Of a stretch of 64,000 bases of DNA, positions 1 to 8,985 are shown one piece after another; the first letter of the stretch is position 1, and each line of letters begins with the position of its first letter. Origin of the DNA: DASQHY01 sp035602605 (GTDB lineage: Bacteria; Acidobacteriota; Terriglobia; Acidiferrales; UBA7541); contig DATNLZ010000091.1 in assembly GCA_035602605.1 (NCBI GenBank), forward strand, positions 46,866 to 110,865, read 5' to 3'. The notes beneath the pieces were generated by a model. That model saw only the letters and a list, made by a program, of their open reading frames with translations. It had not been told where the DNA came from and searched no databases. The position numbers and the translations under genes were made by a program.

Positions 1-175
1 CCGATTTCCCCTCGACGGCGTTGAAATAGGCTTCCAAGGTAGTCGTAGCAGCTTCCAAAACGACGTAGCAATCCTTGCACTCCCCCACATGGATCTCGAC
101 TTCGCGAGCCACCGAGCGGGACAATTTGCCTTCTAAGTACCAACAGATCAAATGTATAGCGTCTTTGCAACTCAT
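1..175 (-). CDS. Anti-sigma factor zinc-finger protein, N-terminal part (runs off the window)
   Basis: The first 58 residues are visible, starting with MSCKDAIHLI at an ATG whose first base is 175. They contain an H-x3-C-x2-C motif (HVGECKDC, about residues 29-36), preceded by an early Cys at residue 3. That spacing is typical of the zf-HC2/ZAS domain of anti-sigma factors that hold ECF sigma factors at the membrane. No transmembrane helix is seen yet; it would lie in the missing part. The gene reads out of the window, so its sigma-factor partner cannot be identified. The ribosome-binding site is weak. A short zinc-finger protein that is not an anti-sigma factor is possible. Confidence 0.7.
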   Translation of the reverse strand, partial: MSCKDAIHLICWYLEGKLSRSVAREVEIHVGECKDCYVVLEAATTTLEAYFNAVEGKS

Positions 176-366
176 GGTGCTGTCCACGATCGATCCCCTG
201 GCACGTCTGCCCACGGTGATGTTTATAGCATTTCACTAGCCAATGGGTGTGGTCCAAGAGCCTTGCGTATATGCAATACAATGCTGTAGTTAGTAGTGAC
301 GGCGCGCGCCTTCCCTTTTTGACACGCAGAGAGGGGGAGCAAACTTTACATTTTACGCACTAAACA

Positions 367-1206
367 TCAACGCGTGATGATCATGCTGCGGAGGGCCGCA
401 ATGCGCTCCTCAAGGGGAGGATGGGTGCTGAAAAGACCACCAAGCATGCCTTGCGGCGTGAGCGGTTTTACGATAAACAGAGCGGACGTTGCCGGCGGAA
501 CATCCATCGGAATACGCTTGTTGTACGCTCCGAGTTTCTCAAGCGCGCGGACCAAGCCCTGGGAGTACCCGACCATGCGGGCCCCGGTGGCATCGGCAGC
601 AAATTCGCGCTGCCGCGAAATTCCCAGTTGGATCAATAAGGCCGCGATGGGCGCCAATAAAAGCATAAGCAGCCCGGAGACACCGCCACCGCGCTCATCA
701 TTGTCGCGAGAACCGCCGAACCAAAACCCCATACGCGCGATAAAGGTGACCGCCCCTGCGATGGTGGCCGCGATGGAACTTGTCAGAATGTCGTAGTTGC
801 GCACGTGCGATAACTCGTGGGCAATGACGCCCTCGAGTTCTTCATCATCCATCAATTGAAGCAGACCCTCAGTGACGGCCACCGATGCGTGTTTTGGATT
901 GCGTCCGGTAGCGAAGGCGTTTGGGGCAGCCTCAGGAATCACATAGAGTTTGGGCATTGGCAAGTTTGCCTTGCCTACCAAGCGCTCCATCACCGCATAC
1001 AGCCGAGGGACCTGCTCGCGAGCCACCGGTCGCGCACCGCTGGACATCAGCGCAATCTTGTCGGAGAAAAAGTAGGCTACGCCGTTCATCACCACGGCGA
1101 TAACCAGAGCCAAAGCCATGCCGTTGGGGCCGCCAAATCGCTCGCCAACAAGCACGAGAAGAATCGAAAGCATAATTAATAAAAACCCGGTGCGCAGAAG
1201 TTTCAT
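367..1206 (-). CDS. htpX: Membrane zinc metalloprotease HtpX (M48B)
   Basis: The protein has 279 residues, the usual HtpX length. Two hydrophobic helices lie at about residues 5-22 and 28-47. The zinc site HELSH is at 130-134 with the third ligand Glu at about 201 (REFAADATGA). A second membrane region spans about 143-160 and 178-197. HtpX degrades misfolded or damaged inner-membrane proteins with its active site facing the cytoplasm. It lies 119 bp downstream of clpB on the same strand, so it sits with the heat-shock genes hsp20 and clpB, which fits a protein-quality-control role. Confidence 0.95.
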   Translation of the reverse strand: MKLLRTGFLLIMLSILLVLVGERFGGPNGMALALVIAVVMNGVAYFFSDKIALMSSGARPVAREQVPRLYAVMERLVGKANLPMPKLYVIPEAAPNAFATGRNPKHASVAVTEGLLQLMDDEELEGVIAHELSHVRNYDILTSSIAATIAGAVTFIARMGFWFGGSRDNDERGGGVSGLLMLLLAPIAALLIQLGISRQREFAADATGARMVGYSQGLVRALEKLGAYNKRIPMDVPPATSALFIVKPLTPQGMLGGLFSTHPPLEERIAALRSMIITR

Positions 1207-1325
1207 TTGTTTGCCTTGTACGCCGAAATCACTGGTACACCAAAATCCTTGTTATTGGTGCTGTCTGTAGATGAATAGGATGCGCCGAGCCCATATTTGA
1301 GTATAGTTGTCGGGCACTTCCGTGC

Positions 1326-4007
1326 TTATTTGTGGCGCCCTGCCTGGGCCCCCTTTTTCTTGTCACCGCTGGGCTGATCGCTGCCGTCGCTCTTTTGTGC
1401 TTTTTCCTGACTCCCAGCAGTGCGTTCGAAGCGCATCCTGACGGAGCGCGCATCGCGATCTACCACAACGTGGTCACCCGGCAAAACGCTTCCTTCGAGG
1501 ATGCGCAACGCTAGTGGATCCTGCACCAGGCGCTGAATGGTGCGACGCAACGGCCTTGCTCCGTAGGCCGGATCGAAACCCTCGCGAAGCAACAGCTCAC
1601 GAGCCGCAGGCGTGAGCTCGATCGTAATCTTTCTTTCTGCGAGCATTTTCTCGACGCTAGCCAAAAGCAGGTCGACAATCTTTTCCAGTTGCTCTTTGCC
1701 GAGCGGATTGAAAATCACGATCTCGTCTATGCGGTTGAGAAACTCCGGGCGGAATGTCGCGCGTAGGGCTTCCAGCGCTTCCTTTTGCGCCCGTTCCGGA
1801 TCTTTGCCAGACAATTCAAAAATCGCCGATGAACCGACGTTGCTGGTCATTACCAAAACAGTGTTGCGAAAATCTACCGTGCGACCCTTGCCGTCGGTCA
1901 GGCGCCCGTCCTCTAGGATTTGCAGCAGCACATTGAATACATCGGGGTGCGCCTTTTCGATTTCATCAAACAACACCACGGAATACGGATGACGACGGAC
2001 CTGCTCGGTCAGCTGCCCGCCTTCTTCGTATCCGACGTATCCCGGGGGCGCACCAATCAGCCGCGAAACCGAATGCTTCTCCATGTATTCCGACATATCG
2101 ATTCGGATCATCATCCGTTCGTCATCAAACAAAAATTCCGCCAGGGCGCGAGCCAGTTCGGTCTTGCCAACCCCGGTGGGCCCCAGAAAGATGAAGGAGC
2201 CAAGCGGTCTCCGGGCATCAGAAAGCCCCGTACGGCTGCGCCGGATGGCGTTCGCGACATGTCCCAACGCGCTTTCCTGGCCGATGACCCGTTGGCGGAG
2301 GCGCTCTTCCATGTGCACCAGCTTCTGAGCTTCACCCTCGAGCAACCGGCCCACCGGAATCCCCGTCCACTTGGCCACGATTTTGGCGATATCCTCTTCG
2401 TCAACCTCTTCTTTCAGCATCCTGCCATTCTTCTGGATCTCGCCCATGCGCTGTTCAGCTTCATGAAGCTCGCGCTCGGCCGCGGCAATCTTTCCGTAGC
2501 GAATCTCGGCCACTTTCGAGAGTTCGCCCGAGCGCTCGTAGCGCTGCTCCTCATTGCGCAGCTGCTCAATCGTTTCCTTTAACTTGCGGATCCGCCCGAT
2601 GGCCTCCTTCTCGGTCTGCCAACGCGCCTTCTGAGCGCTCGATTGCTCGCGCAGGGCTCCCAATTCTTTCTCGATTTGCTCGCGGCGTTGCACGGACTGC
2701 GGATCGCTTTCTTTCAACAAAGCCTGGCGCTCGATTTCCAGTTGCAGTATGCGCCGTTCGATGGTGTCAATCTCGAGGGGCAGCGAATCAATCTGCATGC
2801 GTAGGCTGGCCGCAGCTTCATCGATCAAGTCAATGGCTTTATCCGGCAAGAAACGATCGGAGATATAGCGATGCGAAAGTGTCGCCGCGGCCAGAATTGC
2901 GGCATCCTTGATGCGCACGCCGTGATGCAGCTCATAGCGATCTTTCAATCCACGCAGAATCGCAATCGTATCTTCGACTGACGGTTCGCTGATCAACACC
3001 GGCTGGAAGCGGCGTTCGAGTGCCGGATCCTTTTCAATGTGTTTTTTATACTCGTTCAACGTCGTCGCGCCGATGGCCCGCAATTCTCCGCGCGCCAGCG
3101 CCGGCTTCAGCATATTCGAAGCGTCCATGGCGCCTTCGGCAGCGCCAGCTCCGACCAGTGTGTGCAGCTCATCAATGAAAAGGATGATTTGCCCTTCGGC
3201 TTCGGTAATTTCTTTTAACACCGCTTTCAAGCGGTCTTCGAACTCGCCGCGGTACTTCGCTCCCGCAACCAGTGCTGCCAAATCGAGCGCCACAATTTTC
3301 TTCGGCTTTAAAACCTCGGGTACATCGCCGGTAATAATACGTTGCGCCAAGCCTTCGACCACAGCCGTCTTTCCCACACCGGGTTCGCCTATAAGCACCG
3401 GGTTATTTTTTGTGCGCCGCGCCAGAATCTGCATGACTCGACGAATCTCGTCATCGCGCCCGATGACCGGATCGAGCTTTCCGCGGCGCGCCAGCTCGGT
3501 CAGATCGCGCGCGTATTGCTCCAGGGCCCGGTAGGTGGTCTCAGGATTTTGTGAAGTCACGCGTTGCGAGCCACGCACCGAGGTCAAGGCCTGCAAAATT
3601 GCCTCATGGCTCGCCCCATGGCGCTTCAGAATCTGACCGGCGGGGTCGCGCGTCATTCGGGCCAGCGCAAGAAACAAATGCTCGGTGGAAACGTAGTCGT
3701 CTTTGAAGTTCTTGGCTTCTTCAAATGCATTTTGCACCACCTGGTTGGCGGCCTGTCCGAGATGCTGTTGAGAAATTCCGGTGACTTTCGGAAGACGCGC
3801 CAGCTCCGCCTCAATGTCTCGCGCCAGCGCCTCAGGGCGCGCGCCTAACCGTGCCAGGAGGGGTGGGACAACCCCGTCTTGCTGCTCAATGAGGGCTGAA
3901 AGCAGATGGATCGGCTCGATCTGTTGCTGCTCGTGTCGAGCTGCGATCTCTTGAGCTTCTTGCAGGGCTTCCTGCGCTTTCACGGTCAATTTGTCAAAAC
4001 GAAGCAT
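1326..4007 (-). CDS. clpB: ATP-dependent disaggregase ClpB
   Basis: This is an 893-residue ClpB. The N-domain (two Clp_N repeats) covers about residues 1-145. The first AAA+ module has Walker A GEPGVGKT at 207-214. A coiled-coil middle domain rich in E/R/Q follows, at about 410-530. The second AAA+ module has GPTGVGKT near 600-610 and a C-terminal D2-small domain. The middle domain marks it as ClpB rather than ClpA or ClpC. It ends in a charged, low-complexity tail (about 30 residues rich in K, Q, S and G). ClpB unfolds protein aggregates together with DnaK. It lies downstream of hsp20 on the same strand, with a terminator-like hairpin in the 87-bp gap that may reduce read-through. Confidence 0.97.
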   Translation of the reverse strand: MLRFDKLTVKAQEALQEAQEIAARHEQQQIEPIHLLSALIEQQDGVVPPLLARLGARPEALARDIEAELARLPKVTGISQQHLGQAANQVVQNAFEEAKNFKDDYVSTEHLFLALARMTRDPAGQILKRHGASHEAILQALTSVRGSQRVTSQNPETTYRALEQYARDLTELARRGKLDPVIGRDDEIRRVMQILARRTKNNPVLIGEPGVGKTAVVEGLAQRIITGDVPEVLKPKKIVALDLAALVAGAKYRGEFEDRLKAVLKEITEAEGQIILFIDELHTLVGAGAAEGAMDASNMLKPALARGELRAIGATTLNEYKKHIEKDPALERRFQPVLISEPSVEDTIAILRGLKDRYELHHGVRIKDAAILAAATLSHRYISDRFLPDKAIDLIDEAAASLRMQIDSLPLEIDTIERRILQLEIERQALLKESDPQSVQRREQIEKELGALREQSSAQKARWQTEKEAIGRIRKLKETIEQLRNEEQRYERSGELSKVAEIRYGKIAAAERELHEAEQRMGEIQKNGRMLKEEVDEEDIAKIVAKWTGIPVGRLLEGEAQKLVHMEERLRQRVIGQESALGHVANAIRRSRTGLSDARRPLGSFIFLGPTGVGKTELARALAEFLFDDERMMIRIDMSEYMEKHSVSRLIGAPPGYVGYEEGGQLTEQVRRHPYSVVLFDEIEKAHPDVFNVLLQILEDGRLTDGKGRTVDFRNTVLVMTSNVGSSAIFELSGKDPERAQKEALEALRATFRPEFLNRIDEIVIFNPLGKEQLEKIVDLLLASVEKMLAERKITIELTPAARELLLREGFDPAYGARPLRRTIQRLVQDPLALRILEGSVLPGDHVVVDRDARSVRMRFERTAGSQEKAQKSDGSDQPSGDKKKGAQAGRHK

Positions 4008-4036
4008 TGTCCCTCGTGGAATTCCCGGGCTTCCCT

Positions 4037-4075
4037 AAAGAAAAACACAAAAGGGGCTGGCGCCATCCCAGCCCC
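4037..4075 (-). terminator. Rho-independent terminator between hsp20 and clpB
   Basis: On the minus strand an 8-bp perfect stem, GGGGCTGG/CCAGCCCC (4068-4075 with 4053-4060), has a 7-nt loop and is followed by the T-rich run TTTTGTGTTTTT. It sits right after the hsp20 stop and before the clpB start, so it probably gives partial termination and more hsp20 than clpB transcript. Confidence 0.7.
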
Positions 4076-4094
4076 CCTGCAACTCTAACTCATT

Positions 4095-4589
4095 TTACCT
4101 TCCCGAGGCCGCAGCAGCATTCTTGTTTACGTTCACGGACGCGTTCGCATCCGTGCTTACGTTAACCTTTATCTGCTTTGGTTTGGCCTCTTCACGCTTC
4201 GGAATCGTGAGCGTCAGCACGCCGTTGCGATACGTGGCCTGAATGGCCTCGGTGTTTACCGTGTTGGCCAGCGCGAAGCTTCGGCTGAAGGCTCCGTAAG
4301 CGCGTTCCACGCGGAGATAATTCTCCTCGCTTACTTTCTTTTCAAACTTACGCTCTCCGCGGATGGTCAGCACGTGGTTTTCGATCCGCATATCCAGATC
4401 TTTTTCGTCGATGTCGGGCAAATCAGCCTTGACGACCAATTCATGCTCGGTCTCGTAAATATCGACCGGCGGCGCCCAGGTCGTAAGGGCCGACTCATTC
4501 GCACCGCGCCCGCTGAAATCTTCAAAGGCCCGATTCAGTTGATCCTGCAGGCTCGAAAGCCCGCGAAACGTGGACATTCCAGTGTTCAT
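4095..4589 (-). CDS. Small heat shock protein, Hsp20/alpha-crystallin family
   Basis: The protein has 164 residues. The alpha-crystallin domain spans about residues 40-145 and starts at the 'WAPPVDIYETEHELVVKADL' type strand. It has the family's A-x-x-x-n-G-V-L motif (YRNGVLTLTIPK) near residue 125. A C-terminal tail rich in N, A and V follows. Small Hsps bind unfolding proteins without ATP and pass them to ClpB/DnaK. The ATG is supported by a GGAGG site at 4596-4600. The gene is preceded by a clear -35/-10 promoter and followed by clpB on the same strand. Confidence 0.93.
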   Translation of the reverse strand: MNTGMSTFRGLSSLQDQLNRAFEDFSGRGANESALTTWAPPVDIYETEHELVVKADLPDIDEKDLDMRIENHVLTIRGERKFEKKVSEENYLRVERAYGAFSRSFALANTVNTEAIQATYRNGVLTLTIPKREEAKPKQIKVNVSTDANASVNVNKNAAAASGR

Positions 4590-4619
4590 TATGCACCTCC
4601 ATGATGTAACTACGATGGA

Positions 4620-4648
4620 ATAATATAATATGCGTGTATTACTGTCAA
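4620..4648 (-). promoter_or_regulatory. Sigma70-type promoter of hsp20(-clpB)
   Basis: On the minus strand a perfect -35 TTGACA (4648-4643) and a -10 TATTAT (4625-4620) are separated by 17 nt. They lie 30 nt upstream of the hsp20 start. No CIRCE or HAIR inverted repeat is visible, so heat control, if any, is not explained by those known operators. Confidence 0.7.
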
Positions 4649-4780
4649 GTATTTTCTAACTTCCTTACGCGCGACGCAACATACTTGTTTTTATTCTGTT
4701 ATGGGCTGCCCGTGGTGTGACGAACGCCTCGTCCTCGTTTTCGCAACCGGTTTCCCTCGACGCAGGGTAGACTATGCCCC

Positions 4781-5911
4781 GTGAAACTTTCGGAACTCGA
4801 TTACGCGTTGCCCGCCGAAAGAATCGCCCAAGAACCACCGGAGCGGCGTGACGCTGCGCGAATGTTGCTGTTGGACCGCGCGCGCGGCGACTGGCAGGAC
4901 CGCCAGTTTCGCGAGTTCCCCGAAATACTGCGCGGTGATGAGATGCTTGTCATAAACACGGCGCGAGTGATTCCGGCCCGGCTGTTTGCCCGACGTAAAG
5001 GCGTCCGCTCCGAGACCCCCGGACCGAACCCGCGGGTGCGCAGCCAGTTTTTGCAATCGCCCATCGAGGTGTTACTAGCTCGCGAAATTGAGCCCAACGT
5101 CTGGGAGGCACTGGTGCGCCCTGGGCGAAAGGTGGGAACTGGCGAACGTCTCATCTTTGCAGACAGCGAGCTCCAGGCTGAAGTGATCGCTCGCGGTGAG
5201 TATGGACTGCGCATGCTGCGTTTCGATGGGCAAAACGATCTGCTGGCACTTCTTGAGCGGCTCGGACATACACCGCTTCCGCCATATATCCATCGCTCCT
5301 ACAGCGATCGTGCCGAGGAAGCGTTGGATCGCGAGCGATACCAAACGGTGTTTGCCAAACATCCTCGGGCGGTCGCCGCCCCGACGGCCGGGCTGCATTT
5401 CACACCAGAGATTCTCGAACGAATACGCGCGCGGGGAATTCCAATTCTGGAGCTAACCCTGGACGTTGGCCTGGGCACGTTTCAACCAATACGCAGCGAC
5501 GAGGTTGAGAAGCACCGGATGCATTGCGAAGCTTATCAGATCCCGGACGAGACGGCCGCGGCGCTTGGTGCCGGACGTCGTGAGGGACGCCGTGTTCTAG
5601 CTGTGGGCACGACAGTGGTTCGAGCATTGGAGGATGCCGCGACAAAGTGCGCCGTAGCTCCAACCCAATCCCCAGTAATGAAGTATCACGTGATGGCTGC
5701 CGGGAAGGCCGCGGCGGATATCTTTATTTATCCCGGCTTCGAGTTTCGAATCGTGGATGGGTTGCTTACTAACTTCCACCTTCCCCGAACCAGCCTGCTG
5801 GCAATGGTGGCCGCATTCGCGGGACGCGAGCACATCCTACGCGCGTACCAGCACGCTATCTCTGAAGGGTACCGCTTCTACAGCTACGGCGACTGTATGT
5901 TGATTCGCTAG
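4781..5911 (+). CDS. queA: S-adenosylmethionine:tRNA ribosyltransferase-isomerase
   Basis: The protein has 376 residues, slightly longer than the usual ~350, and starts with a GTG (MKLSELDYALP). It shows the family pattern LPxERIAQxPxxRRDxxRML at the N terminus. Further on are the substrate-site regions PTAGLHFT (about 206-213) and the C-terminal TNFHLPRTSLLxMVxAFAG. QueA transfers and isomerises the ribosyl part of SAM onto preQ1-tRNA to make epoxyqueuosine at the wobble position of GUN tRNAs. The extra length includes a Pro/Arg-rich insert near residues 70-87. It stands alone on the plus strand, convergent with the next gene. Confidence 0.96.
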   Translation: MKLSELDYALPAERIAQEPPERRDAARMLLLDRARGDWQDRQFREFPEILRGDEMLVINTARVIPARLFARRKGVRSETPGPNPRVRSQFLQSPIEVLLAREIEPNVWEALVRPGRKVGTGERLIFADSELQAEVIARGEYGLRMLRFDGQNDLLALLERLGHTPLPPYIHRSYSDRAEEALDRERYQTVFAKHPRAVAAPTAGLHFTPEILERIRARGIPILELTLDVGLGTFQPIRSDEVEKHRMHCEAYQIPDETAAALGAGRREGRRVLAVGTTVVRALEDAATKCAVAPTQSPVMKYHVMAAGKAAADIFIYPGFEFRIVDGLLTNFHLPRTSLLAMVAAFAGREHILRAYQHAISEGYRFYSYGDCMLIR

Positions 5912-5954
5912 CTGGACGTTCGCCTAAACAAGACATAAATTGATATAAATAAGT

Positions 5955-5993
5955 ACGGGAAGGTCCGAGCGGATGCGTCGGGGACCTCCCCGT
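5955..5993. terminator. Hairpin between convergent genes, possible terminator
   Basis: A 12-bp inverted repeat with a single mismatch (5955-5966 with 5982-5993) lies between queA and the convergent gene that ends at 6030. No strong T-run follows on either strand, so it is only a candidate terminator. Confidence 0.35.
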
Positions 5994-6029
5994 AACGATA
6001 TAAGCCGGTAACAGAATGAGGTTTTTCGG

Positions 6030-6365
6030 TTAGTTAGCGATAACCAGCACGCGGCGATCGCCTGCAAAGCGTACTTCTCGCACTTCGCCATCCGAGCCAA
6101 GCAAAACCGAGCTGTTCGCGGCCTTGGTTTCTCGCTCTTCCCAGCGTCCTTCGGTCTCCGCGACCACAGTCTTGCCCTTTTGGACGGTCACTTTGCTGCC
6201 GTCAATCAGAAGATGGTATTCGCCGGCCTGTAGGTCGGCCTTACCGAATTTAGATGCTTGAAAAATTGTGATCACTTTAGAAATGGGTTTCGCGAAGGCC
6301 GGGACAGTTAGCCCAACCAGGACCACGAACGTCGCAAATGGTAACCAAGACTTGCTGGTACGCAT
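6030..6365 (-). CDS. Small secreted protein of unknown function
   Basis: The protein has 111 residues and a clear signal peptide (about residues 1-25, ending VPAFA). A beta-strand-rich mature part follows, with the segments 'LQAGEYHLLIDGSKVTVQKG' and 'VVAETEGRWEE'. I do not recognise a named domain, although small exported proteins of this style are common in Acidobacteriota genomes. The ATG at 6365 is supported by a GAGGAGGG site just upstream. It is divergent from the candidate small RNA at 6433-6553. No function is assigned. Confidence 0.75.
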   Translation of the reverse strand: MRTSKSWLPFATFVVLVGLTVPAFAKPISKVITIFQASKFGKADLQAGEYHLLIDGSKVTVQKGKTVVAETEGRWEERETKAANSSVLLGSDGEVREVRFAGDRRVLVIAN

Positions 6366-6432
6366 AACTCAACCCTCCTCAATTTAGGATTTAGGACAAC
6401 CTTGAACGTCGCTGGGGCAGTTTACGGGAGAG

Positions 6433-6553
6433 TTGACACGCAGCGCATCTTACGAGTAGGCTCGCGCCAAGACACACATACTTCCTGAGCGCACAGCCGG
6501 TGAAGAATTGCGTGTCAAGGCCTCGCGGCTGCCACCGCGGGGCCACTTTTTTT
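6433..6553 (+). ncRNA. Candidate structured small RNA with intrinsic terminator
   Basis: A perfect 10-bp closing stem (6433-6442 TTGACACGCA with 6509-6518) encloses 66 nt that include a small CGAG-TAGG-CTCG hairpin. A GC-rich terminator hairpin and a run of seven T follow immediately (6519-6553). There is no open reading frame here, and the nearest plus-strand gene upstream (queA) ends 520 bp earlier. The terminator therefore needs a transcript that starts locally. It does not match the conserved cores of SRP RNA, tmRNA or RNase P RNA that I know. A 6S-like hairpin is not excluded. No convincing promoter was found. Confidence 0.4.
6519..6553 (+). terminator. Strong Rho-independent terminator
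   Basis: A 10-bp stem with one G-U pair (6519-6528 with 6535-6544) and a 6-nt loop is followed by A, C and seven T. It lies more than 600 bp beyond the end of queA and ends the candidate RNA above. Confidence 0.7.
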
Positions 6554-6860
6554 CTCCTACGTATTGGGTACTGTCAGCACAAGATTGCCTGCACTGCTAT
6601 AGACGAAGTCACCCAGCTGAATGTTTCATAAGAAACGCGACGCGGCCATTGCGATTTTGAACCGTCCGTCATTGGCTTGCATCACGCACACCTGGGTTTC
6701 CCGTTTATCTGGACACTTAGACGTCCTCGCCCAGTAAAGCGTTAGTGAAGTAACTAGCAATTCTTCAAACGTCGTGGCGCATGTCGCAAGCTGCTGCGGT
6801 GAGTGCAACTCGAAAGGTGTTCATCTATAATCAGGCGCTGTCTTCGGAGCTTTTTGGGCA

Positions 6861-7604
6861 ATGCGGCTTCTCGTTTTGAGCGATATTCATTCGAACGCGG
6901 ACGCTCTGGAAGCCGCGTTCAAGACCGCCGACGGGCGCTGGGATCGCGCCGTTTGTCTCGGCGACGTTGTGGGCTACGGCCCTGACCCCAATGAAGTGAC
7001 CGACCGGGTGCGCGCGCTGGGGATGCTCACCATCCGGGGCAATCATGATAAGGCGGTTGCTGGCCTGGTCAGCACCGAAGACTTTAATCCCGTCGCGCGA
7101 GCCGCAGCCGAATGGACACTGGCGCAACTAAGTCCTGAAAATTTGGAGTTTCTGAAAACCTTGCCGCAGGGTCCGCTGCAGACCGAGGGAGTCATGCTGG
7201 TTCACGGAGCCTTTCATGATGAAGATGAATACGTCTTCGCCCCGGCGCAAGCCCTCGATGGGCTCCTCGAATCGCCCGTTCCCGTCACTTTTTTCGGGCA
7301 CACCCACTACCAGGGCGGCTTTGCATACCAAAATGACCAGTTAGAGCTGGTGCAGGTACGTCCCAAACCTGGCCACGGGCTCGCAGCGGTTCAACTTGCA
7401 CCGGTAAAACGCTACCTGCTCAATCCCGGTTCCATCGGACAGCCGCGCGACGGCGATGCGCGGGCAGCGTTTGCCATCGCTGATCTCGATCATCAAGTGG
7501 TGGAGTTCTGGAGGGTGCCATACGATATTGCTCCCGTACAAAAGCGCATGAAGGAGGCGGGTCTTCCCGAGTCCTTAGTCCAGCGCCTTGCTCTTGGCCG
7601 CTAA
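6861..7604 (+). CDS. Metallophosphoesterase family protein
   Basis: The protein has 247 residues and carries the calcineurin-like metal motifs in order: DIHSN (8-12), GDVVGYG (about 34-40), GNHD (about 59-62), a single His near 115 (VHGAFHD) and GHTHY (about 146-150). These bind two divalent metals for phosphoester hydrolysis. The short YfcE/DUF3348-free architecture fits small cytoplasmic phosphodiesterases, but the substrate cannot be read from sequence. A perfect -10 box (TATAAT, 6826-6831) lies 30 bp upstream, though its -35 is poor. The next gene starts 33 bp downstream and may be co-transcribed. Confidence 0.88.
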   Translation: MRLLVLSDIHSNADALEAAFKTADGRWDRAVCLGDVVGYGPDPNEVTDRVRALGMLTIRGNHDKAVAGLVSTEDFNPVARAAAEWTLAQLSPENLEFLKTLPQGPLQTEGVMLVHGAFHDEDEYVFAPAQALDGLLESPVPVTFFGHTHYQGGFAYQNDQLELVQVRPKPGHGLAAVQLAPVKRYLLNPGSIGQPRDGDARAAFAIADLDHQVVEFWRVPYDIAPVQKRMKEAGLPESLVQRLALGR

Positions 7605-7637
7605 ACGATCATGACTGCAGTGTCCGAACAATCTTGA

Positions 7638-8105
7638 ATGTCTGCTAAGAGCAAATCCGATTTCCCGGTCGCGTTTCTGGTGGGAGCTGCGATCGTCGCC
7701 TTAATCATCGCCGGCGTGTTTTTCCTGACGCGCAGTGCGCAGCCCGGCCGCGCGGGAGTCGCCCCTCTGCCGATGGGTCCGCAGGAACAATCTTATGCCG
7801 CAAAAATCCGCTTCACTGATTTTCAAATGGGTCGCGCGCAGAACCTGCTAAATCAGGAATCCACATATATCGGCGGAACTGTCGTGAACGACGGGGACCG
7901 CGTGGTGCGGGACATTGAGGTTACCGTAGAATTTCACGATGCCATGAATCAAGTGGTGCTTCGCGAAAGGCGCCGCCTTATGGGATCTTACGGCGCTCCT
8001 CAGCCTGCGGGTGCGAGCAGGGAATTCCAATTCACGTTCGAGCATGTCCCGGTAGATTGGAACGTGCAGGTACCCTCGATTCGTGTCACCGGCCTGCTAC
8101 TCTAG
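7638..8105 (+). CDS. Membrane-anchored protein, DUF2393/FxLYD-like
   Basis: The protein has 155 residues. One transmembrane helix (about 10-30) is followed by an exported domain of about 110 residues. That domain has the pattern 'YIGGTVVNDGDRVVRDIEVTVEF', an immunoglobulin-like strand layout typical of FxLYD or DUF2393 domains. Such proteins are anchored outside the membrane, with no known enzymatic role. It follows the metallophosphoesterase at 33 bp on the same strand. The family assignment is from pattern memory and is tentative. Confidence 0.65.
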   Translation: MSAKSKSDFPVAFLVGAAIVALIIAGVFFLTRSAQPGRAGVAPLPMGPQEQSYAAKIRFTDFQMGRAQNLLNQESTYIGGTVVNDGDRVVRDIEVTVEFHDAMNQVVLRERRRLMGSYGAPQPAGASREFQFTFEHVPVDWNVQVPSIRVTGLLL

Positions 8106-8570
8106 AAAACAAGCACCCGAGACCTTACCCGGCGCCATCGGGGACTCCTGTGGAATCCATGACGCATTCGCCGCCTTCCCTCCGCTCGGAGGGACAGCCG
8201 ATGCACATTTGTTGGTCCATGAAAAAGGATCGTCTCGCACGTTCGCCGGCATCAGCAGCAGGGTGATTCTCATCGCAATGGTTACTTCCCGGGTATCGAG
8301 CTGCGAGCGAAACCGCCCTTGCGGTTGTTGGCGGCGCAGGGTCTTTCCGTTTTCATCCGGCAACCGACACTCTATGGAAAGGTTCTCTGGCCCGAGATTC
8401 GGAGGACCAGCGTTGGACGAGCGAAAAATTGGCGACGCGGTCTTCGCGTGAATTTCCGTCAATAAGTCGGCGAGCGAACGGCCTCCTGCAGCGATGATTC
8501 GTCGAACGCAAAACTGTGATGTTCTGCTCGATTCCAAGGGCGCTCGTTCAAAAGCAGATCTACTATCTTA
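8106..8570. other. 465-bp stretch without a convincing gene
   Basis: Open frames exist on both strands (for example 8097-8537 minus and 8083-8451 plus). None has a recognisable domain, a good ribosome-binding site or a natural-looking composition. I see no repeat or strong hairpin. It may hold decayed coding sequence. Confidence 0.4.
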
Positions 8571-8957
8571 GTGTGTTACCCTACCAAACGTATGACGTTT
8601 TCGGCTGCAATCCGTTATTCGGGTGACGTCACGCTGATTGATCTCAGCGGCTCGCTCACATTCCAAGAAATCGCCGCTCTCAGCAAAGCGATTCGCGACC
8701 TACTCAATGAAGGTCACAAGAAATTCGTTCTCAATCTCAATGGCGTGCGGTCGCTCGATAGCTCCGGAATCGGCGAGCTCGTGCGCAGCTATATGACCGT
8801 GACCAACCGCGGTGGCGATTTGAAGATGCTCAATCTTTCCCCGAAGGTCGAGGAGATTCTCAAGATCACCAAGCTCTCCCAGGTGTTTGAGGATTTTTCT
8901 GACGAACAGTCCGCGGTTAAAAGCTTTTCAGTAAACGATCAAAACAAACCACTATAG
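8571..8957 (+). CDS. STAS-domain anti-sigma factor antagonist
   Basis: The protein is up to 128 residues. The ATG at 8592 (MTFSAAIRYS) is an equally likely start. The STAS domain fills it: strands 'VTLIDLSGSLTF' and 'KKFVLNLNGVRSLDSSGIGELV', the latter holding the phosphorylatable Ser in the DSSGIG loop. SpoIIAA/RsbV-type proteins bind an anti-sigma factor when unphosphorylated and so free a sigma factor. No kinase or sigma factor is adjacent, so the partner switch must be encoded elsewhere. A long palindrome follows the stop codon. Confidence 0.88.
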   Translation: MCYPTKRMTFSAAIRYSGDVTLIDLSGSLTFQEIAALSKAIRDLLNEGHKKFVLNLNGVRSLDSSGIGELVRSYMTVTNRGGDLKMLNLSPKVEEILKITKLSQVFEDFSDEQSAVKSFSVNDQNKPL

Positions 8958-8985
8958 CCGGACCGCTTAGACTCCTGCGCACTAG

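Noticed and set aside
8097..8537. Minus-strand open frame of 146 codons
   Set aside because: No domain, poor ribosome-binding site and competing frames of equal quality.
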